A DNA stretch of 64,000 nt from Metallyticus violacea (lineage: Eukaryota > Arthropoda > Insecta > Mantodea > Metallyticidae): positions 81,215,001 to 81,279,000 of the forward strand of contig CM060835.1 in the NCBI GenBank assembly GCA_030762175.1. The letters run 5' to 3'. This document shows positions 10,961-22,036 of the stretch, piece by piece (position 1 is the first letter of the stretch; each line of letters starts with the position of its first letter). Under the pieces are notes generated by a model, which was not told where the DNA came from, made no database searches, and saw only the letters and a program-made list of their open reading frames with translations. Position numbers and translations under genes: made by a program.

Positions 10961-12010
10961 CACACTCGATGAGTGTACTTCTTGCTCGGACATGAAACAA
11001 CTGAGAAAAAGAAACGGCTTTGCAAGGGGAACCGGTTTCCCCCAATCCCAGGAACGTAACGTCCCTAAGGTGTATCCCTCTCCGTATTGCTTACAAGCAC
11101 TAATATTAAATTTTCGGTTTATATTTCATTCACCCCCCATACATGCCCCTTTTGTAATAGATGCATAAATCCGTATTTCCCATTAACCAAAATAAAAAAT
11201 AGAAACATGATTCATATATCCTTACATTTGGTTTAGGAAGACCATATTATAGATCTGCGAACGACAAATATATCAGTTCCGAAGCTGTATTCTCCTTTTC
11301 CACATATAAAATGTTAATGTTTGGTTTCATTTCTCTGGATAAAGGCAATGACTTCTAATTTTGTTATTCATAATTATACGGTAACGTCCATACTTTGTAA
11401 TCAAACATGTCATGTTAAATTAAGAGAAATACGAGACAGTATATGCACTTAAAGTTTCGGTAATTGTTAGCGATTTAAAAAAAAAGTAAATTAGCATTGC
11501 TGCCTGATAGGAGATGCCCAGGCGTGATATCGTGTACACTGGAAAGATGATAAAAATAAAGTCTGTCGCGAAGTGGCTGCATAAACTGAGCGAATTCCTC
11601 AGCAAGTTCAATTTGTGAAGGTTATTACATAGCGCTGGAGTAGAGAATGTAGTTAGAGAGAGAGAGAGAGTAACGCTACTGAACATGTATTTAATAAAAA
11701 CATATTTCAAGTTTAATGCTTTTCCCGTAACATTGTTATTTTATTTACGTGTTATATTGTTAGCTTAACATTTCCATTGCACTTAGCTATATAACAACTA
11801 AAACGGTTTATGATTAACATTTAAGCTACATAGTTAATTTTAGGCACACGATTGCTTGCTTTTCTGGGTATCGAAACCGTTATTTTCTCTCCGCCCACAT
11901 TTATTGTACACTGTACACGTTACACTACCAAGGTCGATAGAGTATATAAACTATGAAACAGAAAATATCCTATTTAAGTCCCTAATCACTCATTGATAGC
12001 AGTTGTTTAA
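10961..12010. other. No gene recognised
   Basis: AT-rich; contains a short GA tract near 11655-11671. No coding or RNA gene similarity seen. Confidence 0.5.
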
Positions 12011-12600
12011 CTATAATATTTTAATAGGTTCATTTTCACATGTTTATATATTACATAAAGGATATAATGCTCAATATAAAGCTACAATCATTTAATAGTA
12101 AAAGTGATTTACCTATGTTAATTAAAGAAGTTCATTTACGTATGTTATTACGCACGATAAAGACTAACATTTGATTTGAAACTCAAAGCATTCATTCAAA
12201 ATGTGTTTAATTATATTAATTTAATAAGTACATTTGTATATATTTTATATTATGTAAAGGAGTTATTGCTCAATATAAAGTCACAAACTCTTATGGTAAT
12301 ACCTATGTTCATTTGAAAAGTTCAGTTACCTATGTTATTACGTAAGATAAAGGCCATAATATTTTATTTAAAACTAAAAACCTTAATTGATAATATGTTT
12401 TCAATCATATAAATTTAATAAGTTCATTTGCAAATATTTTAATGTTAGGTAATGGCTTTAATTTTCAATTCCAATAACAAATATTCGTTGGTAATACGTT
12501 TTAAATCGTATAAATCTAGTAAGCTCATTTGTATAGATTTAATGTATCAGATAAGGACTATCATGATGTATGTCTCAATGTTTGTTTGTTGACCTTTATG
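12011..12600. repeat. Degenerate tandem repeat, about 200-bp unit, 3-4 copies
   Basis: The phrase TTAATAAGTTCATTTG, or a close variant, recurs at about 12021, 12221, 12414 and 12515. It is followed in the first two units by ATTATGTAAAGG, GCTCAATATAAAG and CCTATGTTATTACG-type strings in the same order. Spacing is about 200 and 193 bp, then about 100 bp for a shortened unit. The units are well diverged. Confidence 0.75.
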
Positions 12601-13400
12601 ACGATACCGAACAATATAAAAATGTAATGGTTCAAAGGAACACATACACAGCCAAGAATATGAAAAGATTAAATTACAGATAAGAAAATTGTAATACTAA
12701 GTGAATCAACCAATGGCAAGCGTAACAACGTTAATGTGTACCAAGAATGAAACACGAGACAGACAGATTTATTGCCACTTACCTAATAGAAATGAACGAA
12801 TTTCATTCGCTTAGTATGCGTATGTTGAAAATATAATGCATTGTAATGTATAGTAATATTAAAATCTTATTGCAATAGGTGACTGTTTATATCTCAAAAT
12901 TTGTTATTTATGCGTTGGATTCCGTAGAGAGAAGTTGTGCTTTAAATTCCATTAGCAGAAATCGTGGTTCGTACTCCGTATAGTGAAGCAGCGTTTTAGC
13001 ATTACGTAAAGATAAATGGGGATTAATATTTCTTGGAAGAAATTACAAAATTATTATTTGTGGTAAATGATAAAAATTACGAGTTGGAATTAATATTCAA
13101 AGGAAAATAGTATACGAGTTCCAACAGAACAAATAGCACAGTTTTCGGAAGAGAAATATAAATTATAACATGTCTGTCTCGTATTCAGTACTCTAATAAT
13201 ATTCTCAGAGCATATCGTAATCAGAAAAGTGCACTGTTGTGTGTAATAACAAAACATTAATAAACACCGTAGATTTCTATCCATTGTGATTTTGTTATAC
13301 TTATCACACTCCTTTCACCCCAGAAGTATCACTCTGAAAAATGCAGCTATAATACCAAACTCTGAACTAACTGAGCATATTTTGGTGGTAGTTAGGAACG
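12601..13400. other. No gene recognised
   Basis: AT-rich sequence without recognised coding, RNA or repeat content. Confidence 0.5.
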
Positions 13401-13690
13401 ACGACAAATGTCTATGTCGGCGTCACTTTATTTCCGCTACAACTACCGCTAACGGTTTGTAAATCGCTCCGTATCGCTCCAGCATTCTGGAATTCGGCTT
13501 TTTCCGCTGCAGCAGGGTGGCCGCTGTCTGTAAGGAAAGTCTATTATTCGTTCATGCGCATGCGCAGGCTACTCTCCCCATACTCTTTCGCATGACACCG
13601 AGTTTATCGCTTGACGGTATTACCCAATTGTTAATGCTAACAATAATCCCCCCATATGGCATATTTTCCCCCGGGCCACCTTAATCGACG
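13400..13690. promoter_or_regulatory. CpG-richer block with NRF1-type palindrome
   Basis: GC content rises above the surroundings here. TGCGCATGCGCA at 13555-13566 is a perfect 12-bp palindrome that fits the NRF1 (insect ewg) consensus YGCGCAYGCGCR. No gene start is evident on either side, so this is a candidate regulatory site only. It could also belong to an unrecognised repeat. Confidence 0.35.
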
Positions 13691-13699
13691 TCCTCGACG

Positions 13700-14090
13700 A
13701 TTGCAAAAATTAGGTTTTCAGGTATAGCCCCACTCCTAATGATCCAATTTCCATGATTTTCCGAAAATATATTTCTTATTTTATTTAAATCATATAAACC
13801 GATTTTCTTGCAAAAAATATTAATTTAGGGTTTCAGGTAAACTTTCACTCTTAAAAGTCTGATTTCGTTAATTATAAGAAACTATGTTTCTTATTTTACT
13901 TCAATGATATATACCGAATTTCGTTAAGAAAAACAAATACTGGCCGCAAGATGATATTTAAAAGTTTGCTTTAGGTTATCGCCCATCCCCAATGGTCCAT
14001 ATTTGCTGGTTAACAAACTTGATGAATCGTTTGTTAATTGATCGTTATATGCAGAGTTTTGTGGGAAAAAAATTGCGGCAGCTAAGACAC
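13700..14090. repeat. Degenerate tandem repeat, 115-145-bp unit, 3 copies
   Basis: TTAGGTTTTCAGGTA at 13710, TTAGGGTTTCAGGTA at 13825 and TTAGGTTATCGCC at 13971 each begin a unit. The first two continue with a C-rich CACTC block, then TTCTTATTTTA and an ATATACCGA-type end. The third unit is the most diverged. Confidence 0.65.
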
Positions 14091-14305
14091 AATATTCCTA
14101 ATATTTACCTAATATTTTGTTCATGGTTATTTGGCGCCTAGAAAGTAGGATCGATAGAGATTCGAACAAAATTTTCAAAAATCTTTTCATGGGTACAACC
14201 ACAATTGCTACAAATTCCTTCGGAACCCGCTAAAACACTTTGCACTTCTGCGAATAAACAAACTAATTTTGTGAAGACAGGCATTTTAGTATCTTGTTAC
14301 TTGTA

Positions 14306-14545
14306 TTACACTTTAGAGCGGTGATCACCTGGTGAAGTTTGACCCGTAGCCACGTTGTGCATCACATACTCTGTGGCACAAAGCCAGTTCTCTGGGGCGC
14401 CCAAATTATAATCGATTGTGCCGGAGCGGGGGCTGACGAAAATTCTCATGCCACTCACTGAAGCTGCATTCCTCGCATTGCTGGAACCGTACGGAATGCC
14501 ATACATCCGGACTGCGGCTGCGTCCCAATGAAACTTAAAACGCAT
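14306..14545 (-). other. Unassigned 79-codon ORF in a GC-richer patch, possible exon
   Basis: The ORF lies in a local rise of GC content and has mixed, protein-like composition, including IDYNLGAPENWLCATEYVMH. Near its 3' end the minus strand reads ACCAG|GTGATC, which would serve as a splice donor, and CAG trinucleotides after TTTCATTGGGACG could be an acceptor. I do not recognise a family. It could be an exon, an old transposon piece, or chance. Confidence 0.2.
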
Positions 14546-14715
14546 ACAAAAAAGTGCATTCCCGAATCATTCGCTGCAGCCTCACGCACCAACCGCTTGC
14601 GTTACGCCGCAGGGCAGCGCTATAGGAACGATAGTATTTTGTTTTTATTATTTTCACCTCGCTATTTCTTCTTTTTCTTTATAAAAATGTACAGAAGTAT
14701 ACAATCTGCTAACCG

Positions 14716-14795
14716 GCACTGGTGGCCATATGTATTAAAAGAAGTATTTTATGAGTTGCAGATCACGGGTTCGAGTCCCGTCTTGAGCATAGATC
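14716..14795 (+). repeat. tRNA-derived relic (SINE head or tRNA pseudogene)
   Basis: ACGGG-TTCGAGT-CCCGT at about 14765-14781 makes a perfect 5-bp T-stem with a canonical T-loop. TGGTGGCCATATGTATTAA upstream resembles a decayed box A. The acceptor stem does not pair and the anticodon arm is not clear, so it is not called as a working tRNA. Confidence 0.45.
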
Positions 14796-17386
14796 AGATT
14801 TTAACACGCGTCGCCAACAGCTGTATGTTTGAATTTATTCTCTGATCCCCAGAATACATTTTGCGGCATTTTAGAATTATAAAAAGTAATTAATTAAGAT
14901 CAAGAAGAATGCAAAATGTCTGGTACAAAATTTTCAAGTAATTTATACTTATTAAAATGGACGTATCTCCAGATTATATAGCTTGATTTTGTCTTTGTAT
15001 TGTGTTCTGTTTGTAATTCATAGGAAACGAAACAAAACTGGGCAAAACAACATTTTTGTTATATTTCAATGTTAAAACATACATTTTCGCTAATTTAAAC
15101 GTCTATCTATATTACAAATTTCAATATCTTTTTCTACATTCGTTTCCGAACATGAATTATATTCGTCTATCGCAGGAGTCGTAAAAAGGAGCAGACTTGT
15201 TCAATGTAATAGAATATGTTTGTATCTAAAAGTATCACTATTATATGCAGATCCTGTAAACTGCGTTTTAATTATTTATCATTTATTTTGGCAAGATTTA
15301 CTTCGTAACCCGTAAGTTTTAAAGAGGAATTTAAATAGATATAATTAACACGTTTTTTTTTAAAGATAGAGTTTTTTTCTGTGATATATAAATGTTAAGA
15401 TAATTTTAAATGTTTTGGACGATAAAACATTGCAATTTTGTTTGCTTGTCCCCTCCCCCACTGTTCATAAAATTGTAGTTAATAGTTAACTGTCTCTTTT
15501 CCCTTCAATTATTAACAATCTCTATTCCAGAAAATGTACATTATACAAGGGGAAATTTCTACCATTCATGGGCAGCAAAGAAATAATAAGTCTTTTAAAG
15601 GTCACCAATGACAGAATTTTGATCTTTCTAAAGTGAAGCCCTAATAATTAAGTCGGATGCTTAAGATTCCCAAAAAACACAGAATGTTTCACTTAGAGGT
15701 ATCAAGAAATACATGCTCATTATTTAGAAACAGAGTAAGAAATTGTTATAACTTACATCTTACAATATACAGAAGCTCTCCAGATTCATACAAAATTGAT
15801 GTAAATGACGTGCGCGACATGCTCATGTGTATGTGCATCAATGTCTAATGAGAGGATAACTGGCGCTAGTATTATTCAGTAGAGCAATAGACACGCTACG
15901 GTAAGCATGTGGATGCCACAGTAAAAATTGCTGAGACCAGCCGAAAAGAAATATGTTATTATTGCATTGGTGTCCTCAACCACATGCAGATCAAAGAACG
16001 GTTAACAATAACACTGATAAACTCCCCCGTAGTTGTTGATAAAGTGCTATTCGAAACAAAGCAACGTACAGTTTTTATACTATTAAATCCTAGATTGCTT
16101 TTGGCTGAAGTGAAAATATAATAAGCAGTTTCTGTTGCTAGCATGTAAATATTTGATAATACTCTAAGGCTCGAACTGTTAACTAGGAAAACGTGAGGAA
16201 TATACGCGGATATATCGCCGTCACATTGCGAGTGCTGTCAAATGTCTGCAGGGAACTGGAGTCCACACACATGCAGTTGCATTGATAATTCTCCTAAATT
16301 TGGAGAGTGTGCCTCAAGTCATGAAAAAATGTATGTTAATAAATTATTATTTACACTTCAAATTATCACTTATTTCTCGGAACAGTCTATATTTCTCAGG
16401 TTAGGTTAATGAGCAGAGATGAGATATGCCTTGCCTAATAGTTGTAATTTGCTGCATTCAACACAGACGTGCGATAAAACACACACACACACAAAATCCC
16501 AACCACTATGACAAAATGCTTTCTTCATGTTTCTAAATATTATTTTGTAACAAATAACCATGCGTTTCAAAAGTGTGCTGACGATTATGTACAGTGTATT
16601 GTTTCGATTCTGTGGCATGTTCATTTGTAACGGGTAAGGATTTGTGAAAATCTTGGGCAATTTTATCCAATAAACGCCTTGTTTTAACTTACGTTAATGA
16701 CACTATTTCCTGAAGGCGTACAGTTCCTACTAAGTATTTATAAAAGTAATCTCTGCATTTCCGAAATGCAAAGTAATTTATTAACCGAAATTTATATTAC
16801 TGTTCATAATTTGATATTTTCCAAATACTACCTACAGCATTTATTAAACTATAAAGACAGTTGCATTTGCAGAGTAAAACTAATCGTTGCGATATAATAA
16901 ACTATGAACTAGTTCATCAAGGCTCAGCATAGCAAACAGAAAAGAACGGAAATATGACAAAACTGTTCCGTTCACTCTACCTCATTAAAACAATAATTTG
17001 AATAATTAAAAAAACATGTAAAGAAACCTTTACGATAAAATCATTAAATTACAGTATAAATATATTGTCTATACAGCCACATCTTCAAATACATTTATGT
17101 TAAAGTGTGCTTGAATATGCTAAGGAGATTGTGGAATTCATAATTCTGAAAGTTTTATCGTTCTCGTAAACGTATCATAATTATATATAACTTGTCTTGT
17201 TATAAAATCTATGGAAATGTTTTCGTGCGTGTCAACATGTTAACGATAATAAAATATAAAGTTCTAACTTACAACATTTAATGAATTATTGCTGTGGTGG
17301 CTTATAATACATGACAAAAAAGTGGGTATTGAGATTGATCAAAGTGAATAACCGAAAGATGAGAGGTATTGAGTTTTAGATCTGAC
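14796..17386. other. No gene recognised
   Basis: AT-rich. Short ORFs at 15657-15848, 15909-16121, 16406-16660 and 16697-16897 have no recognised similarity. A short (CA)n lies near 16480-16494. Confidence 0.5.
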
Positions 17387-18450
17387 TTGACGTTACACAG
17401 AGACAGAACTGCTGTATATTACTGCTCTACTGTTGAGCTGCTGCTCCTGCGGGAGCATTGAGGGAAAAAGGGAATGGGTTTCCTAGGAGGATGCCAGTTC
17501 GAGCGATAGCGGAAGACAGTCTCATAAGTAAATAAGAGCAGGGTAGCATGTTAGTGGATTTATAATGTCTTGTCTATTTAAATGAGACTGAATATGTGAG
17601 CAAGCTAACAGAATCTTGAAAAGCTTTCATTTAGTTTATTCCAACGCTACATGATATGTACAATGAATGAGAAGTTTCATTTAAATGAGATATCAATTAA
17701 AACGTCGTCTGCATGTTATTGCATTTATAATGTCTTGCCTTGTAGAATAAGCTGCTGTTAGAAACTCATTCTGCTATTGCTAATAACTAGATTCACACGA
17801 ATGTGAGGTAATGCCATTTTGTTCCAATTCGCAAATATATCAAAAGTATTTTACAGCTTTATTTTCAGAAATAAATACGAACGTGATAAAGAAATTATAG
17901 GCTAAGGCTAACCTTGGGCAAATCCTAGAAGTGGCGAACTGCTGTAATTGCAATTCGCAACTAATTCAGGAGTAAGAAGATAAGGTTTAACAGGTTAGAA
18001 TGGCGATTTTAAATGAGACTGAATATGTGAGCAAGTTAACAGAATCTTTTCCAATTCGCAACTAATTCATATACACACACACACTAACCTCGGGCAAATC
18101 CTAGAAGCTCTAATTCCAATTCGCAACTAATTCAGGAGTAAATCATTTGTAATTGTGGCAAATCTCCTAACTGGTGCCAAAATAAATAAATAAAAAATAA
18201 ATAACAATGATAGCATTTGAACCAGCGTTGAAATTTCCACTCAGTCAGAGCAGTACCTTAACGATCTACGCTACTCCCCGGATGTACTGATGTGCTATTA
18301 TCTCGCTAATACGTTACCTCTTTCTCCGCCGTCGCACGCAACTGGCTTCCCCCTAGGAAATCCATTCCCTTTTTCCCTCAATGCTCCCGCAGTAGCAGCA
18401 GCAGAAGAGCAGTAATAACAGCATTTCTGTCTCTTTGTAACGTCAAATTT
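17387..18450. mobile_element. Non-coding element with long terminal inverted repeats
   Basis: TTGACGTTACACAGAGACAG at 17387 onward is matched, inverted, by the sequence ending near 18450. The match continues through TACTGCTC, CTGCGGGAGC, ATTGAGGGAAAAAGGGAATG, CCTAGG and GCCAGTT to roughly 160 bp on each side. The inside has direct repeats: ATGAGACTGAATATGTGAGC at about 17583 and 18013, CCAATTCGCAACTAATTCA-type strings near 17950, 18047 and 18117, and GGGCAAATCCTAGAAG at about 17917 and 18087. No transposase is encoded. It fits a foldback or long-TIR non-autonomous DNA transposon. Confidence 0.75.
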
Positions 18451-18518
18451 ATATCTGCTTCTCTTTAAATGCTTTCTTTTATAATCTGAGAAATTATAAG
18501 AAATACAACATTAAAATT

Positions 18519-19624
18519 ATGCCGAAAAGTAAATGTCAGTCTCAAAAATCTCAGAAAAATGCTGATCTTCATACTCAAGGTTCACAAGTTCGATCCTGGC
18601 TGAGGTATCTTAATTCTTTCAGTGTTAATAAATTTACGCATCTTAAAAGTCCCATACCTACAAAAGAGGTCCCTGGACACTATCAGCTCTTTTCCAGTAT
18701 TTCATTAGCTTACTACTAGATGGCGATGACAGCATTATACAAACTAAATGGGACGTTTATCTAAAAAATATCTATAGAGAATCTTGCTATACATTTATTT
18801 CTTTTCAAGTAGTCAAAATGTTTCTTCTCAAACCATTCACTTAAGCTCTTTAAGTAGCAGAACCTTCATTAGTGAAAAGAACACACGGTTCTTTACCAGG
18901 TAATAGAGAGCATGGGGGAAGAATCAGTTTTGAATAGATCTGGCGAATTATATTAATCTGCGCGAGACAATTCTAAGAAAATTTGTGGTAGGAGTAACTT
19001 CTCAAATGCATAAATGTGACAAACCCCTGCAAACGAGAAATATGACAGCGGTACAACTTTGCAATAAACCGTCCCTCCAATGTGTTCAGTACGGAAATGA
19101 GACAAATACTAAACGCTTCTCCTATAAACGCATAAACAGAAAATGAACTCGACCAGAACTACAGCGCATCTTTTGGTCATTCACCACAATTATTCAAAAC
19201 TACGTTACTTTGTCTTAATCAGCATTTCCATAATGTCCCCAAAGGTGAATATTCTGTTATAACTGGTCCCTCCAAACCAGCTTGTTTTAAATATGCTCCA
19301 ATCACTTGAGTGGAAGTAAAACGTTATTTTTCTACGATGAAAAATGCTTTATCTGACAAGCGGCCAACTATGACAGTTAATACCTTCAAAAAGCATTTTG
19401 TTATTGCTTGTAACCAAGAAAAATAAGCTTAAGTACTTTAATTATGTTATAAAAGTATTAAATATCTTAAATACCTATTTTTATTAAAAATAGTAATAAT
19501 ACTCCCTGTTTTTACTTTTACAAATGCTCATTACAATTATGTTATTGCCGATTTTTCAGTATTTTAAGTGGCTTTTTGCCTGCCAATTTTAATGCAAAAC
19601 AAATGCCTGAATTTCCGGGCTATG
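18519..19624 (+). pseudogene. CGGBP1-like hAT relic, copy 1
   Basis: From about 18760 to 19624 this matches the complete element at 41402-42792. The clearest coding piece is near 19287-19427: FKYAPIT...VEVKRYFSTMKN and ALSDKRPTMTVNTFKKHFV, ending in a TAA. It corresponds to the C-terminal hAT dimerisation segment that CGGBP1-like proteins share (FKYAPITSVDVERSFS type). An in-frame TGA interrupts it. The 5' ORF at 18519 begins MPKSKCQSQKSQ and is probably the N-terminal part, although copy 2 does not match it well. The 3' end, TTTCCGGGCTATG at 19612-19624, is a mutated form of the CCGGGCTCTG terminus of copy 2. No left terminus was found. Confidence 0.75.
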
Positions 19625-20925
19625 ATGATACATAACTTTTCTCTTAAATTCTCTTTTCCACTTCACAGGAAAATTGCCAACGTTATGGGGAGGGGAGGGG
19701 GAATGAGCATGCTTGAGGAAGATACTAGAATGCCGTTTTCTCAATCGCCTTAATGCTATATTACTTCATCGGAAGAGCAATTTGGATTAAAACTCCAACA
19801 TAGAACCAAAGTAGTAACATTCTTGAACAAAGCCACCAGACACAATTTGGTACAAAGGCTTTATCTACAAGCTTAATATAACTAAAACTTACATAATCTT
19901 CATACGTGAATACCTTCAGCAAAGCACTTTTCAAGTTATTCAAACCATACTTCTTTTCAAACATTATAATCAAAGATTCGCCGGGGCTGTACTATTTGCA
20001 ACGATATATTCTGTTTATGTACAGGATGTATCTATTGATTCAATTGTCTTTATGGACTCTATGCAGATGATACAGTTAACTATACTAAGAACAGTCACAT
20101 CCATCTGCATGGCAACAAATGCATAATTCACTCAACCTTCCAACTCAGTGATCAACAAAACGTAAGCTTAAAATTACCTGAGAAAAATCACATGCTTTTC
20201 TTCACGAAACGGTCCCTCCTGTAATATGCTTTTTATGTTCAACATCAACAAATTCCATTTAACATTACTAGGCTGCACTGCGACAACATATACTTGCTGT
20301 TAGAGACAAAGCTTTTCAGCGTTATATATAGGGCTTAATTATTACATAATATTAAATAGGGATTGACAATGTGGCATAAAGGTATTTGTCGGACATATAG
20401 ACTGGGTAGTAGAATCGTTGTTCCATGTGAAGCTTGAATGAGGAGAAAGGCTAGTTCTGCGCATGCGTAGAATGTGAACGCGTTGAGTTTCAACGGTTTC
20501 TCCGGAATTCGAAGGTGAATCTTTGAAGGTAAAGGGCATACGCCATACACTCCGAAGGGCCGCCTTGGCGAAGGTTGATAAGGTAATGTAACATTAATTG
20601 ATTTACAATTTAATATACTTAATGATCTAATGAGAATTAGTATGGTGGTTACATGACATTCTGGTTCCATGATTTTCCTTGTATTTCTGATTTGTAAGTA
20701 AAGACGTTTGTGATATACCACGAGCTGAAGATATCCCAGCATTGTAGAACTATTATCAAATACCATTCTTCCCTTTTAGTAAAGGATTGGGATGTGCTCT
20801 AAATGACAATTTTGTGGGAAATTTGGTTAAAACTCAGAGGTTTCAAAGCAATGTTTTATTGTAATAAATAATTATACAAAAACTAGGGGCCCAAAGACAG
20901 ACCTGCCACTTTGGAATTCTACAAT
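19625..20925. other. No gene recognised
   Basis: AT-rich flank. The minus ORF at 20335-20766 (143 codons) crosses a GC-richer patch with TGCGCATGCGTA at 20458-20469, but I recognise no family and treat it as unsupported. Confidence 0.45.
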
Positions 20926-20926
20926 T

Positions 20927-20928
20927 GA

Positions 20929-20988
<60 letters not shown>
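20927..20988. repeat. (GAAA)n microsatellite
   Basis: About 15 tandem GAAA units, followed by an imperfect A/G-rich tail to 21014. Confidence 0.95.
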
Positions 20989-21214
20989 ATAAGAAGAAAT
21001 AAAGAAAGAAAAAAGCTCACTTCAGCTTCTGTAGGAAAATGATTGTAACTGCTACACTACTATTACTATTAGTACCACTAGTAGTAGTAATAGCAGAAGT
21101 AGTAACAGTATCTTTATTATGAAAGCAGTCCATGAACATAATACAAATATATATTTTATGAATGGGTCATCGACCGTACGTGCTGCAGTATGATGCACAA
21201 TTAGAAATAGGAAC

Positions 21215-21253
<39 letters not shown>
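21215..21253. repeat. (AAT)n microsatellite
   Basis: About 13 tandem AAT units. Confidence 0.95.
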
Positions 21254-21255
<2 letters not shown>

Positions 21256-21696
21256 GAAAACAATAATTATAAATTAATACAACTTTTAAAAAATTAGAAG
21301 AACGCTATTTACAGATATACAAGGGATAGGTCATAAGTCATGGTTTTTCTTTTTTCTCGCGAGCAAGAGCAACGCGAAAAGTCTAAGATATACGATTGAA
21401 AGTGTATGGCTTTTACTGCCGAGTGGTGCCACAAGCTGAAGGCGGCTATCGTAGGGAAGAAGTAAAACACAAGCAACCGGACAACATCGGTTTATTATGA
21501 TATGAGCAAAAGTTACATACAGCTACTTATACGGGTTGCAAATCCATCACAAGACGGGTTTCTCAGGTAATCCATTGTGTTTAACTTTAACAGATGAAAT
21601 CCATAATTATTTTCACATACTCACGCTGTACACTGTTCTCCATTTCTAATCTTTGTCACTCATCAACTTCGGGGCGTGCTCAGACAGGCAATTCAG

Positions 21697-21868
21697 CTCT
21701 CTCTCTCTGTCTCTCTCTCTCTCTCACGCACGCACACAGCATCTGGTGGCTTCATTCGAAAGTACATTCTATACACTTTCAATCTATACCTTAAATTTTT
21801 CGCGTTGTCCTTTCTTCTTCTTCTTCTTCTTCTTCTTCTTCTTCTTCTTCTTCTTCTTCTTCTTCTTT
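21697..21868. repeat. (CT)n and (CTT)n microsatellites
   Basis: A CT tract at about 21698-21724 and a pure CTT array of about 19 units at 21812-21868. The long Leu- or Phe-rich ORFs over it are artefacts of the repeat. Confidence 0.93.
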
Positions 21869-22036
21869 TCAGAAAAAGAAAATAGTTCCTATGGCTTAAA
21901 TCATATCCCTCGTATATATGGAAACAACTTACACTAGTTATTGCGTTCTAAGCAAAAAATAAATTATTTCCATTCTCGCTCACTTTGCCTAAGAAAATGC
22001 CTTTGTTCAACCAATTAGTGTGATCCACAAACACGT

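Noticed and set aside
13710..13840. Interstitial telomere repeats (TTAGG)
   Set aside because: TTAGG occurs once per 115-145-bp unit, not in tandem.
20335..20766. 143-codon minus ORF, the longest in the window
   Set aside because: No recognisable domain, uneven composition and no supporting context.
21594..21937. Plus ORFs with long Ser/Leu and Phe or Leu runs
   Set aside because: Produced by the (CT)n and (CTT)n arrays.
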